DNA of 64,000 nucleotides. It comes from Seison nebaliae. Lineage: Eukaryota > Rotifera > Pararotatoria > Seisonacea > Seisonidae. Where the stretch lies: assembly GCA_023231475.1 (NCBI GenBank), contig JALJEE010000927.1, positions 62,001 through 126,000 on the forward strand, read 5' to 3'. The notes beneath the pieces were generated by a model. It was not told the origin of the DNA and made no database searches. It saw only the letters and a list, made by a program, of their open reading frames with translations. Of the stretch, positions 12,034 to 25,948 are shown in pieces. A program made the translations under genes and the position numbers. The number at the start of each line of letters is the position of its first letter. Position 1 is the stretch's first letter.

Positions 12034-13831
12034 TTTTATCAAATCTATTCATCACTCAATATTCCATAATTTATTCGTTTAATCCTTAAATTTTAATGAT
12101 CTTCTCTTACTGTAAGATTTAGATAAGTTTAATTCGTTTTTCTAAATTTTAGCTGAATTAACCAAACTATATACGAAAAATAATTTATTCATATAAATGT
12201 CTTTCTCTTAACTCATTAGGCTACAGTGATTCATAAGATAATTCATTAGACTTAAGCAAATTTTATTAAGTTATGGCAGTTTTAGGGGACCGAATGCCCC
12301 TTTTGATTACACCAAAAATTCAATAAGGTCCTGTAAATTGTTTATACGTTTTTTTCCTTTTAATTTGATGTTCCCTTGTTAGTGTTTTTAGATTTTCTAT
12401 ATAACAATTTTATCTCAAAATTTTTAACAATTTACTTTTAAAAAATTAAAGCTTTCCAAATTAAAATATTTCAAAAATCCATGCTAAATAACTTATTAAA
12501 AAAATTAAAGTTAATCTAATTGTTCTAATTCAATTAGAAACTATACAAAAACATAAAACCTAATTTCAGCATAGTTTTCGGGAACAAATGGTTGTCTTTG
12601 GAATATATCGAGGAAAGTGACCATCATCCTTCACCTGAAGGAAAAAGTAAAACGAAACAATGAAAAGTAAATAATCCACAAATAATTTCACCAAATTCTT
12701 CCATTATTCAATCGCCACTTTCATCTTCTATAATTCTATATCTCGTCACATCCGTTTTAAAGACAAAAACGATGTAGCAGACGTTCACATCCGTCAATCA
12801 TTAATTCGGTTTCGAATGGAAAAATCGGTATTTTCAGTATTGTAAGACATGCACATGAAGGACGACAGTTGTCCTTACGGAAATACTGGAATTATCTGTA
12901 ATGAAAAGAACATTACACCGAGTACGTATTTGAAATGATAACAATATTCCCAATCAACAGAATAAAGATGAAAAGAAGAATTCTTTTAGATCAACAGGAA
13001 CTTTCTTTTATGTTCTTCTTTCAGATAAGAAACCTGATATAATGTATGCAATTTCTTACAATCTCTCAATGTGGCTCCTCAGAGTATATTCACCAATTTT
13101 TATCGATTTATTAATTTATCTTTTACCAATGACATCTGAGAACAATAATGGTTTCCGACAATCATTTGGAGAAAATTCAACGGATGTTTTGAAATCTCCT
13201 CGCAAATTAAGAAAAATTTAATGGTGACGTGCTCAAAAATAAAATCTACAATAAGAAAAAACTACAGTTATTTCTAGCATAAGAAATAAAATGCAAAGAT
13301 AGAAAGAAAATGAGGTTATTCAACTTATCCTCAATTTTTTTGCAAAGATTTATTTGCTGCATCTTTTTCAATTAATTCCATTCATTTCATGTTCCACTTC
13401 ATCCTATATCATGTCATTTTCATCCTATACTAATATCTAATGATATTCCATTAAACATAGTGGAAACAATACTATCGGAATATATGTCTCCTACGAAGTT
13501 CCCATCTGTCCAATTAGTTAAATAGGGAGAAAATTCAAACCGTTATAAAAGAGCGTTTGTTGATCACTTTTATGACTTATAATTTACCTAATGTCCCGAA
13601 AAATTACATATTATACTTTTATATTGCAATATAATGTATACTACTATGTAAAATAAACTAATAATTATTTTGCAGTAGGCGTAGCAGTCTGTTCTTCTTG
13701 GTTGAATTAATATATCTCTAAATATTTTTATGAACAGAATAATATGCTTTAGTAATAGTGCAAAATATTTACTGAAAAAATTAGTGTGTTCAAAAAATAG
13801 TTTAAATGTTTAGTCTTAATGTTTAATATAA
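12034..13831. other. Intergenic, SAMD8 to the zinc-finger gene
   Basis: AT-rich and without a convincing gene. An open segment at about 12570-12660 (after a TTTCAG) translates plausibly but ends quickly, and I could not connect it to a start. Both flanking genes point away from this region, so it should contain both promoters. Confidence 0.5.
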
Positions 13832-14872
13832 ATGTTGCACGTGTGTTCACATTGTTCCAAGAGCTTCAATCGACCGTACTTGTTAAACGAGCATGTTTTA
13901 CACTTACATGAAAATAAAGTTTCACATTCTAAAATTTTCCAATATTTCATTTGAATTTTTATTCGATAGCGTGCTTTCCAATGTACGTATCCACAATGTT
14001 GTAAAAGTTATCGGAGACAGAAAGATTTGTATCAGCATGAAAGGACGTTCCATATAAGTGAAGATGAGACGGCATCGAACAAGGAGATGGTAGAGAGTTG
14101 TGGAATTAAAAAGAAAAGGAGAGCTCGATCATACAAATGTTATATACCTAATTGTAAAGAAATTTTTAAAACGAAAATTGATTTCCGGAAACATGTAAAC
14201 GAGAAGCATAATGATGAAGAGATTCCTCTTTCTGATATGAATGATCAACGAGAAGAGATTGAATCTGTAAAGTTAAAGAAAAGTTATGAATGTGACCGTT
14301 GTGAAAAGAAGTTCGTTAGTCTTTCTAAATGGAGTAGACATCGAGCAATTCATCACAATAAGATTTGTGAGCATTGTAAACACACTTTCAATTCCATCAA
14401 ATTACTCACCAAACATTTGAAAAAAGAACATGGAAGAATTGTTGAATGTAAAGATTGCGATAAAAAATTTCTTTCTAGTACATATCTCAAATCACATCAG
14501 AAACAAATTCATGAGAAAAATTCAAAATTCGTATGTGATAAATGTCAGCAAAAATTCAGTACTAGATCCGGATTAACGTCGCACGAACGATTTAAACATT
14601 CTCCGTTACTTAAATGTAATTTTAAAAGTTGTCCGGAAACTTTTTTAACTGAAAAATTATTAACAAATCATTTGACTAATCATCATTCTGATGAAAAATC
14701 GAACAATATATATCGATGTGTGATAGAAGATTGTGGTGCGAAATATTCTCATCGGTCTCAATTGAGTCTTCATGAAAGTTTCTTCTCATTTTTAACAATT
14801 TCAATAAATTCTTTATTATTTAAAGCCAAACATAAAAATGAGGAAAAGAAAGATTTAGAAAGTGCCAATTAA
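13832..14872 (+). CDS. Nine-finger C2H2 zinc-finger protein
   Basis: A nucleic-acid-binding protein made almost entirely of C2H2 fingers. Three exons (13832-13918, 13970-14777, 14826-14872), introns 51 and 48 bp. The 48-bp intron must be removed to complete the last finger: splicing gives SLHETKHK, restoring the final histidine. Fingers begin at CSHC, CTYPQC, CYIPNC, CDRC, CEHC, CKDC, CDKC, CNFKSC and CVIEDC. Several have the C-x4-C spacing and short linkers typical of TFIIIA, which also has nine fingers, so an RNA polymerase III factor IIIA role is possible. I do not see enough specific residues to claim it. A basic stretch (KKKRRAR) between fingers 2 and 3 may act in nuclear import. The stop codon lies 3 bp from the stop of the convergent homeobox gene. 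Confidence 0.85.
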
Positions 14873-14875
14873 AAT

Positions 14876-15373
14876 TTAGGTAAATCGATGATATTGATAA
14901 GCCTTCTTCAGTTTATACCGATGATTCTGGAACCATATCTTTACTTGAGATGGATGAAGATCGATTTTTTTGGCAAGAACATCTCTCTCATTTGAGTTGA
15001 GATATTTCCGTTTTTCGAATTCAGTTTCCAATATCGAAATTTGTTGTTTTGTAAATAAAATTCTTCTTTTCTTATTCTTTTTCATAAGATCATTTTCATC
15101 ATTACAATCTCGTTTCAATTTATTTTTTTTCTCACTCAATTCTTCTTTCGAAACATCTTCTTCACTTTGATGATGATCGGTTGAAATAGATAGAGATGAA
15201 TTATTCGATTTCGACATTCTTCCATCATGATCAATCAAAATTTCGAATTGTTGTAAAAGTGACTCGTATAATTTATTCAAATAAATTTTATAGTCAATTA
15301 TCATCATTGATTTGTCAACTTTGTTATTAGGTTGGGGAGATTTCAGTAGATCATCGATTAAGAAAGTGCCCAT
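14876..15373 (-). CDS. NK2-class homeobox protein
   Basis: A small homeodomain transcription factor from a single exon of 165 residues. The homeodomain runs from about residue 102 to 161 (KKRRILFTKQQISILETEFE ... WFQNHRYKLKKAYQ). Tyr at homeodomain position 54 (QNHRYK) is the hallmark of the NK2 class, which prefers CAAG-core sites; QNHRYK is seen in the NKX2-1/NKX2-4 group. The N-terminus FLIDDLLKSP resembles the TN (engrailed-homology 1-like) Groucho-binding motif. The region between is short, acidic and Ser-rich. No NK2-specific domain is seen after the homeodomain because the protein ends there. Start is the first ATG in frame. NK2-class is firm; assignment to a named gene is not. Confidence 0.9.
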   Translation of the reverse strand: MGTFLIDDLLKSPQPNNKVDKSMMIIDYKIYLNKLYESLLQQFEILIDHDGRMSKSNNSSLSISTDHHQSEEDVSKEELSEKKNKLKRDCNDENDLMKKNKKRRILFTKQQISILETEFEKRKYLNSNERDVLAKKIDLHPSQVKIWFQNHRYKLKKAYQYHRFT

Positions 15374-17042
<1,669 letters not shown>

Positions 17043-17501
17043 ATAACAAAAATATAATATGTTTTTCAATTTAAAATTCCAAACATAAATATTTTACTTG
17101 ATGATTTGGAACATTTCTGTAATTTTCTTATGAATAATCTTACAATTAAAAATTTTTTTTCTTTGTAATTTGTGTCTATATTTTAATTTCATTAGTATAA
17201 AAAAAACAAAAAATTTATTTTCTTTTTCTTTGCCTTTTACACTAATTGTTTTCTTCCTGATCTCCAAGTAAAATCTTTCTCTTTTCTTTTTAATTAAACG
17301 AAATCAACATTTTTTCTCAAACAAAATTTATTTAAACTTACAAATTATATTAAACTAAAATAACTTAGTATTTTGGAATTTAATGACTACGAACAGAATG
17401 ATTGAATAATGCTTTACATGAGAATAAGGTGAGAAAGAAAGTTTAATAAATTTTATAATTATTTATTTTTAATGAAACGGTCACAAATAGTCAAATAGAG
17501 A
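17043..17501. other. Convergent 3' region of H3.3 and RPL4
   Basis: 459 bp of T/A-rich sequence containing the 3' UTRs of both convergent genes. No gene or stem-loop seen. Confidence 0.6.
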
Positions 17502-18844
17502 TTATGTTGAAAAGATCGATTTCTTTTGTTTGACAACAGTTTCAGCATGTGGATTCAATTTGTATAGAATATTTTTCTTCTTTAATGGATTTCTCTTTGC
17601 TACTTTTCGTTTCTGAATTCTAATAGGTGCTCGAAGTACTGATTGGATCTCATCCGAATTCAATAATTTGCTCAAATCAGTACAATCCATCTTTGGACGA
17701 ATTAATCTGTAAAAATTGGAATAAGTAAAATAAATAAATGTGTTGAGGGAAAAGAACTTGTAATTTTTCTTTTGACTTGTATTCTCTTTTGGAGTTCCAT
17801 ATAATTCATCCAATTTCTTTGCAGCATTTTCTGTCCAAATCACAAATCGTCCAACGTGACCACCTGGAGCCAATTTCAAAATGTTTAATCTGTCAACAGA
17901 AATGACAGATACACCAGGAATATTGCGGAAAGCTTTCACAATACCCGAATTCTTTTCATAGACGACTAATGGTCCTTTCTTCATTAACCAACGACGATTT
18001 CGATATTTACCTTTACCTGGTCGCATACGCTTTGTTAAGATTGCTCGTTTGACATCTCGGAAAGCTTGTAATTTTCTCAATAATTGAACAGCTTCTTTCG
18101 TTTTCGTCATTTCTTCAACTGAATTGTCGACTACTAAAGGCATTTCTGGTATTTTTTCGATACGATGTCCTTTCGCCAAAACTAATGACGGTACGGCCGA
18201 TGCTGAAATCGCTGATGTGATTGCATGACGTCGTTGATCGACATTAATTCTACGATGCCATCGTCTCCATGTTCTAGTTGGTGCGAACATTCTTCCACCA
18301 CGACACATGTTTCCATAAGCTGCTTGACCGGAACGATGAGTTCCACCTCCTCGAACACGTGGAATACGTGCAACAGCACGTCCAGTTCCCCAAGATTCTG
18401 CGCTTGTCTGATGACCTTTAAAAAGAAAAAAAAAGAATTACAAATGAGGATTTGGAGGAGAGATAAAATGGAAGATAATAAAAGTAGAAATATAATCAGA
18501 AGTGGTACAGGTTTTCGTCATAACATAATTCAGTAACACGGACCAAAAAAATCATCATATATTTAATGAAAGAGAAGATTGATAAGAGTATGTGAGAACC
18601 TGCTTTCTTGCTGACTGCGTACGGTTGTCTCGTATTCTTCATAACTTCCCAATGAACGAATTGAACAATATCAGTTCGGATCGGCGTTTTGAAAACGCCT
18701 GGCATCTCAATTGAATTCTCATTGAGTAGCCCCGTCTTATTATAGACTCCAACATATGCTTTTGTCGCCTTATTAAAGATACAAGAATATTTGGAGAAAG
18801 ATACAATATAGAAATAACTCAAAAGATTTAGAATTACTAACCAT
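17502..18844 (-). CDS. RPL4: 60S ribosomal protein L4 (uL4)
   Basis: A large-subunit protein whose extended loop lines the peptide exit tunnel. Exons 18844-18842 (the ATG alone), 18768-18600, 18415-17758 and 17706-17502; introns 73, 184 and 51 bp, all in phase; 344 residues. Conserved blocks: [112 protein letters not shown] and [14 protein letters not shown]. Compared with human (427 residues) it lacks the long Lys/Ala-rich C-terminal extension and ends soon after the core. The start codon is cut off from the rest of the protein by an intron directly after ATG. The assignment rests on near-complete conservation of the loop region. Confidence 0.95.
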
Positions 18845-21800
18845 CTCCCTTGAAATAGTAGGAAAACTCTTGTTGTTTAACTACACGATATGTAAGTAAA
18901 CTTTTCAAATTGAAATTTAATTTATATCATATCTTACATCAAGTATAATTTCTTTACAAAAAATAGTTCACAATATACAATTAAATTTTAGGCGTTATCA
19001 TGGAAATCAAAATTCAAATTTCATATAATTTTTATGTTATTTTAATGAAAACTATTTTAAATTGTGTAATGTCTAAATTTGTTCAAATTTTTCTTCTTCT
19101 GTTCAATATTAAATTTTGGCTCTATTTTAAAAAATGTTGAGTTTACCTTAAATTCTGTTTAACGTTCGATATAGATGTATAAGATATACGATATTTAACT
19201 ATTAAAAATGAATAATGATTTATGTAAATTATTAATTGTTTGGAAATTCCATATGATTCCTCCAACGTCAAATTGATATGTGAATAAAGGATCAGATATT
19301 TTCAGTTTTTGATGACCCTTCGAGAATATAGAATGAAACTATCATAATTTATTCAATAAATCAAATGGTAAGGACATGTAAAGTCGTGATACATGACTGT
19401 ATAATGTCTAGTATTGATATTTTTAATTATTAAATTGTCATAAGGTCAACGGAAAGGAAGAGAAATGGTAGAACGAATAAAAAATATCGATGAACTACAT
19501 TTTCATGATAACCGATGAATGTTCAATTGTTAACCGGTTGCTACGTAGTCAGTTAAAGGAAGAATGAAGGAATTAGAGGGAATTCTTAAGTTTCAAACGG
19601 AGAAGTTAATTATTGTTTTGATCTGTGATAGGAATGATTATGTTAAAAATTGCTTGTCAATACCAAATGCCAGTTAATGATGTCGTTAGGAATGATCGAG
19701 AAATGTTTCTCTCAGAATTCTTTATATTTAGTTAAACAGCTAACGGAAATAAATTGGAATTTGACATTTACTTCCAGAATTTGATATTTAATTAATTTTT
19801 CTGCTATTTCAAATGAAACTTTGTTGGATTGACCATTTTCATTCATGACTTTTCAAGATGTCACTTGAAGTTGAAATAACGAAATTTGATAATAAACTAT
19901 TTGCTAATTGAAATCTGAATAAAAACGTACGATAAGAACATATTTTCTTCCCATAAAAGATGATATATTTCTCATTTGATTCAAATTGATATTTATCATA
20001 AATTTTCTATTTCTCTGATAAGAGATGTTGTTGTTCTTAATAGGAACTTCTTCTTTTAATGATAGATGGAAAGAATGATGATTCATCATTGATGAAGATT
20101 CAAATAACGATTATTTCTCAATTAATCTGAATTGATGCATGAACTATATCGTTATGATGATCTTATTGATCGATATTCCCATATAGCAATAGTTAAACAT
20201 TACAAACAAGAATAACAATAACATTAACAGAAATAATTATTTCGTCATTGTGGAGAATTTCCAATTTTGCTCTATTTAATTTTTTTAGTTATATTTTCTG
20301 CTTATATACATTAGCCATATGTAACGTATGAAAGTATGGCAATTCTCTCAATATAGTTTTATTATTTGAAAATATTCCTTTTGAAGAACATTGTTCTTTT
20401 GAGAAAATATTGGAAATAGAAAAGAATGTTCCTTCCGAAGAAATATTAAGAAGTAAAGAATATTGTCAAAGAATATTTTTCGTATACGAATATTCTTCAT
20501 AAAGAAAAAAAATGTTCTATCGAAACAATATGAAAAAGTAAATGTTATAGGAAAGAAATCGATAATCGATTTTTATTCTTTTGATTGTTTCTTCAGTTAG
20601 GGAATATTATACAAAGAATTATAACCGTTAACTTGAGAAGAATTTAAATGACGATTTCTATATTAACCTATCGATATTAGTAGTAGTAGTTAAGTAGAGA
20701 ATGTATCTTTGTAAAACCTGACCGGAAATCGATGGGAAAAAGAAGAGAATTATATATGAAAATATTTATTCAGTACTTCTTCCTCTTTCACGTACTGTAC
20801 ATATGTATAATTTTTCCATTAGAAAAGAATGTATAATATACATTGTATATATTGATCAATTCATTTTCTTCGTACCAGTTTGTCACCTGACATTATGGTA
20901 CTGCTACGTCTACAATATTAATTAAAATTGTGGGATTTTCATCTCATATTGTTTGCTTAACTTCAACTATTATTGATATTAAATTTCGTATTCTGACAGG
21001 TTTTTTTTCTTCTCCCATTTCTTCTGGTTCTTTCGAGAAACCGCTAATAGTTTAACTTTTCATTCTATCTCTATAAATTAATGATTTCACGCAAGAAATC
21101 TTTTTATAATCAGGTACGATGGTTAGATTTAATTTGAAAGTAAATAGCATCTAATGATGTCATTAACATCTTATTCTTAATCATTCAAGACATTTAATTT
21201 AATTTCTCCCAACTATAAAACAATTGTTTTTATACCACAATGTTTATAGTATTTTTTCATTCAATCATTCCATAATTGTTAGAAATTATATGACGGAGAA
21301 AAAAGATCTTGATTCGAACTGATTGTAAATCAAGAAAGTAAAGGAACGAGTTAAATAACTTGTGTTTGGACTTGTGTGGAAATTCTCAATATTTGAAGAA
21401 TTTCTCCTTGATTTATCAAATAAATGTCTACATCGATTCAATCGATTCCATATCCAACGTTTATGTGTTGTTGTCTTTTTTTCTTTTTCTTTTGCCATAA
21501 TACGTCGTAGTTTAGTTAGGAGGTCGTTTATGAAATAGTACTAAATAATAGTAGTAGTAATAATGAGAGTGGAAGGATGAAATTAGTTCTCGCCACCGAA
21601 AAATGTTGACAATGGAATTAAATGTAATTATCCGTCTCTTATCATCTCGTCTATTATCTTCATTCTTGATATATTAATGTGATTGAAAAAAAGATATAAC
21701 ATTAATCTCTTGAATGGTGATGGTTGTGGAGAAATATTTCGATAAAGAAAATTTTTGCCTTTCCACCAAATTTGTTAGTTTTTTAACTCCACCGTCATCT

Positions 21801-22209
21801 CACGTAACTAACGTTAATTCTACTCATTATTAACAAACAGAGAATCGCATTTTTCACAGATACATTTGTTAATTCATTCTTATCTTGTTATAAATTAAGA
21901 TACAATACTAATTTAAACGGTTAGAAAACCGATAGAAAGTTTGGATGTAAATAAATTATGATTATTTGAACGATTTTTATTTATTTTCCAGTTTATTTTA
22001 CAATTAATTATTTTAATAATATTCACGTTGGACGTAATCAATTATGGATAGAAAACTTTTTTGAGAAAAACAAACATTCATGTAGTCTTCCATTAACTGT
22101 ACTCGTGAAATAATTAAATAAAATATGTGGTCGAAATTTATGAGAATTGGACAGACAGCTGTGAAATACACATTTGTTGTCACGGTAACCTCATTAGAAT
22201 TGGAATTGA
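18845..22209. other. Gene-poor stretch between RPL4 and EHBP1
   Basis: About 3.4 kb of AT-rich sequence with no clear gene. It contains a near-palindrome at about 20469-20497 (AAGAATAT arms around TCGTATACGA) and a short AGT repeat near 20680. One minus-strand frame (21498-21286) starts with a lysine-rich ATG segment and is listed separately. Confidence 0.5.
21286..21498 (-). other. Possible small basic exon
   Basis: An open frame beginning MAKEKEKKTTTHKRWIWNRL, rich in Lys/Arg with Trp and Cys. Codon use over the first 45 codons looks better than in the surroundings, and a possible GT donor follows the asparagine-rich end. No downstream exon was found and no family is recognised. Confidence 0.22.
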
Positions 22210-25200
22210 ATGACGTCAAATGGTTTCCTTTCTTCAATTCATTCGATATTATTTATTTGTTCTTCTCATTCATTCCATATTCACATCTGGTACATTAGTT
22301 CGTCACATCTGTTTAGTAATCAAGAGAATCATATTGAAATCATTTGGAAAAGAAATCATCGACGAATAATCGCTGAGTCTTCTTTACTCAATGGAGAATT
22401 GAAAGAATGTATTTATTGTTTTGAAAATTTTCCCAAAATTATATTCGAAACTGAAGTTACTCTATACAAATCATCATCTGGAACAAACGGTTTTCATTTT
22501 ACGACAGCTCGATGAACTGTAAAATATGTTCATTTCAGAATATTCCGACAAAATCTGGTCGCTTGTTATCGAACATGTTAATGAAAAAAGAAAACCGATA
22601 GCAGTCGGAGAGTTAAATTTAGGTGCAATCGTCAATAAAATGAAAGAATTGAATATGAAAGAATTGGAAGATCAATTAAATGAATATGAATCCATCAATG
22701 ATATACCAGATGATGTTGCTGATCGAATTGAAAGTTAGTTATAAATTTTCCTTTAAATTTTCTTCCGTCACATATCTTGTTTACATTCTCATCTCTATTA
22801 CAGACACTCTGTAACATAAACAGATAATTAATTATTTGAGGAAATTAGTTGAATTATTTATCAAAAAATTTCTATGGAACATTGTTTAAAATAGAAGTTC
22901 TTGAACTAATTTCTTCATCTACTTTTTTATACATGTTCCAATTATAATCTTTTCATTTTTTATCGATTTTTAAAACATGTCTTGGTAATTTTTGTTGAAC
23001 AGATTCATTGAATAATTTGAAGGACCAGAATATTTCATTAAAATCGTTGTCATCGAAAATCAAATGCGGAAATCTTTCTTATGACATTTCTTACGAAAAG
23101 ATAAAAGAAGGAAGTGTATTGTTTGTCGTTATTTCTTGGCAATTGAATAATTTATCTTTTTTGAATTTTTGATTCAATTTCCTCCAATTGACAAATGTGA
23201 TTGTTGATTATACGTACAGCGATTTTATTAGTCTGTCAAGTGAAATATCAGAAAAATTAGATGGGAATCAGTCAGACTACGATACAACATCATTGAATCG
23301 TTACCAGGTAACAGATCAACAAACGATTTCATCATACGTCGACAAGAAATTAGATTCGAGATCAATTCCTAAAGTGTATGATGGAGGTAGTGAAGAGGTG
23401 ATTGAGGATAAAATGGGGAAAAATTCATCTGAAATAAATAGAATTGCAAAATTAAAATATGAGATTCACAAGAGAAATTTTATTTCAGCGAATCATCCTC
23501 TTTCTGTCATCAAGCCAGATGTCAGTATTCATTCAGATTCTGGTTTGGATGTTACAAAATTAACTGATGATATTTCACCTCATCCATCCTCCATTTCACC
23601 AAATGATCGTCCGAATATTCTAAATGAATTTAATAGTAAATATACAATCGAATCAGAAGAAATTTCACCACCTACTTCAATTGATCGTTACAATCGAACC
23701 ACTCACCATCACTACAACAACAACAATAATAATAACATCATATACAACAACAACATCATGAACAATAACAACAACATCACAAAGGACATCGACGAGAAAA
23801 AGAAAGATCAACATTTGAAAGAAATGAATTCGCATCATCAAATTGGAATAAATTCGGAGAATCATCGAGAAATTGATGAGTTATATGCGAAACCATATTT
23901 TCGTTTCGATTCATTGACATATACTCAACTGCGAAAGGATAAGGAACTGGAAGTTCGTCATAGAAGACAATTGAAGTCTTTAAAAGAGAAAGAAGAAGAA
24001 TTGTCACAAGAATTGAAAGAAGTGAGAGAGAAGGGAAGAGAGGAAAAAGAGAAAATAGAAATTTATGAAACTTTTAAACAAATAAGAATAAACGATGTGA
24101 ACGTTGAACCGCTTATCCTTACCTTCAACGATGGATTGAACTCAAATGAAAAGAATAGCCCCTCCGTCTATCTTAGTGCGAGTGAAGAGAAAAAGGAAAT
24201 GAATGAAAAATTAACTCATGAGGAGAAAGAAGATGATGAAAGTAAATTATTATTGTCATTCAGATCTCTAGATACTGAAAATATATCAGATTTCGAAACG
24301 ATTTATGCTGAGACATCTGAATGTGATTCATTTAAAGTTTTAGAAAAGAAACAAAAAAGGAAAGAAATTCCGAAAATCACAAAGCGTAGATTAGCACCCA
24401 AACCACCAACTCCATTTACTCCAACTCCATCTCCATCTCCATCCCCAGCTACCTATTTAAGAAATCGTCTTCAATTACCTCCTCCTACACAAAAAACTGA
24501 AATAGTTGAATCGCAGAAACGATTGACAGACAGTCATAGAGCTCAATCGATAGCGTCATCCAGAAATTCGATTCTGAATAATAAACTTTGCAGAGAACCG
24601 AGAATTTTAAGGAAGAAAATGAATTTTGATGAATTAGACTCGTTTGACGAACGAAGTCAGAATTATCGAGCATTATTATTGGAATGGTGTAAAAATCGAA
24701 CAAAAAATCGGAAGAATATTTTACTCGTCGACTTTACCAATTCATGGCATAATGGTTTGGCATTATGTGCCATTGTCTTATCGGCCCATCCTGACCTTTA
24801 TTCTTATGAAAATTTGAAGAATGATGAAATCGAAGAAAATTTCGATTTAGCTCATCAAATCATTTCTAAAATTTATCGAATCAAAATTAATATATTCGAC
24901 AAAAATGGTCAATTTTCATCTGAACGACTCATAAGATTATTATCCGAATTAAGAACTTCTATCATAATGGAAGAGGAAGAGAAGAAGATAGATAAAGAAC
25001 GGGAAAAAGCGCTTCTACAAGATTTCCCCTCATATATTAATCCAGTTTTGAAACCGAGTCGATCACCATCAATCCAACTACCAAAGAGACCTGCTCCACC
25101 ACCACCTGTACCCATACCACCGCCATCAGTTCCAATTGAGTCATCAAATACCAATCAGACATCGGATACTCCAACAATCCTCAAATTTCCTGTAGTGCCG

Positions 25201-25902
25201 AAACTATCAGAAGTATATACGGAAACGATAAAACCTGAAAAAACGAGTAAAAAGAAATTCCTTTACAAAAAAGTAGATGAGACAAATGAAGATATCTCTA
25301 CAACAACAAGCGAAGTTAGTGTTCAACAAAAAACTTTTTTATTCAAAATTCCCTTTTTTCTAACATCACAATGGAAAAGATTGACTTTCTTTTAATGTTA
25401 AATGGCATAGTCCAAGTAACTTTACACAAAAATGATGCAGCCATCACTGGAATAATTTCCCGTACACATTCTTCGCTCTTCTCCTGTCTGGTCCTTAGGC
25501 AGAATGTTGAGATAATAAATACTTTTTAATATTTCGATTTCCTTAATTTCTCATATATTGCTTCGAACAAATTTCGTGCTATCACTCAATTCATTTGATT
25601 CAAATCTGAACTATTAAAAATATTGAATTGGTTAATTTCTTTTATTATTCTTTAGTTGGTCAATATTTGGGGAACGGTTATTACCAAAGTGATGATGTTA
25701 TCACCGAAAGAAATTCGTCCAATACTTCAACGAATTACATTATTCGAGGACAAAATGGAAGAAACTTACCAATATATTCGTTATTTATATTCCATATTTT
25801 TCAAATGTTCATTGGCGTTTTTTAGTTGATAATGTTCGAACATTAAACCATTCGGATAAGAAGAAAATTAGAAATGTCTTAGCGAAAAAATTTACTAGTT
25901 AA
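22210..25902 (+). CDS. EHBP1: EH domain-binding protein 1 (EHBP1) homolog
   Basis: An endocytic-recycling adaptor linking EHD/Rab-coated membranes to actin. Exons: up to 22489, 22539-22733, 23003-23113, 23252-25314, 25656-25779, 25826-25902; all internal joins keep phase. Exons 1-3 give an NT-C2 membrane-binding domain (IIWKRNHRRIIAES ... ETEVTLYKSSSGTN ... IWSLVIEHVNEKRKPIAVGE ... GNLSYDISYEKIKEGK). A long low-complexity region with Asn runs and proline tracts (TPTPSPSPSP, APPPPVPIPPP) follows. The calponin-homology domain is at about residues 655-765 (LLLEWCKNRTKNR ... DFTNSWHNGLALCAIVLSAH). The C-terminus may hold the start of a bMERB-like helical region, much shorter than in vertebrates. 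The domain order NT-C2 then CH is characteristic of EHBP1. The start is uncertain; 22210 is the first in-frame ATG and an upstream exon is possible. About 949 residues in this model. Confidence 0.8.
25315..25655 (+). other. 341-bp EHBP1 intron with an anomalous open island
   Basis: This intron is the longest in the gene. Around 25395-25510 it contains a GC-richer block that is open on both strands and reads like coding sequence (minus strand includes CVREIIPVMAASF), unlike the other introns, which are short and T-rich. It could be an alternative exon or a fragment of inserted sequence. No family recognised. Confidence 0.35.
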
Positions 25903-25948
25903 CTTCTTCTTTGATCGATCCTTTTAAAGATTTATAAATTTAGAGAAA

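Noticed and set aside
12273-12326. Short ATG frame (MAVLGDRMPLLITPKIQ)
   Set aside because: It stops after 17 codons and no donor site links it in phase to the open piece near 12570.
24909-25154. Minus-strand Gly-rich frame in EHBP1
   Set aside because: It is the antisense of the proline-rich segment of EHBP1.
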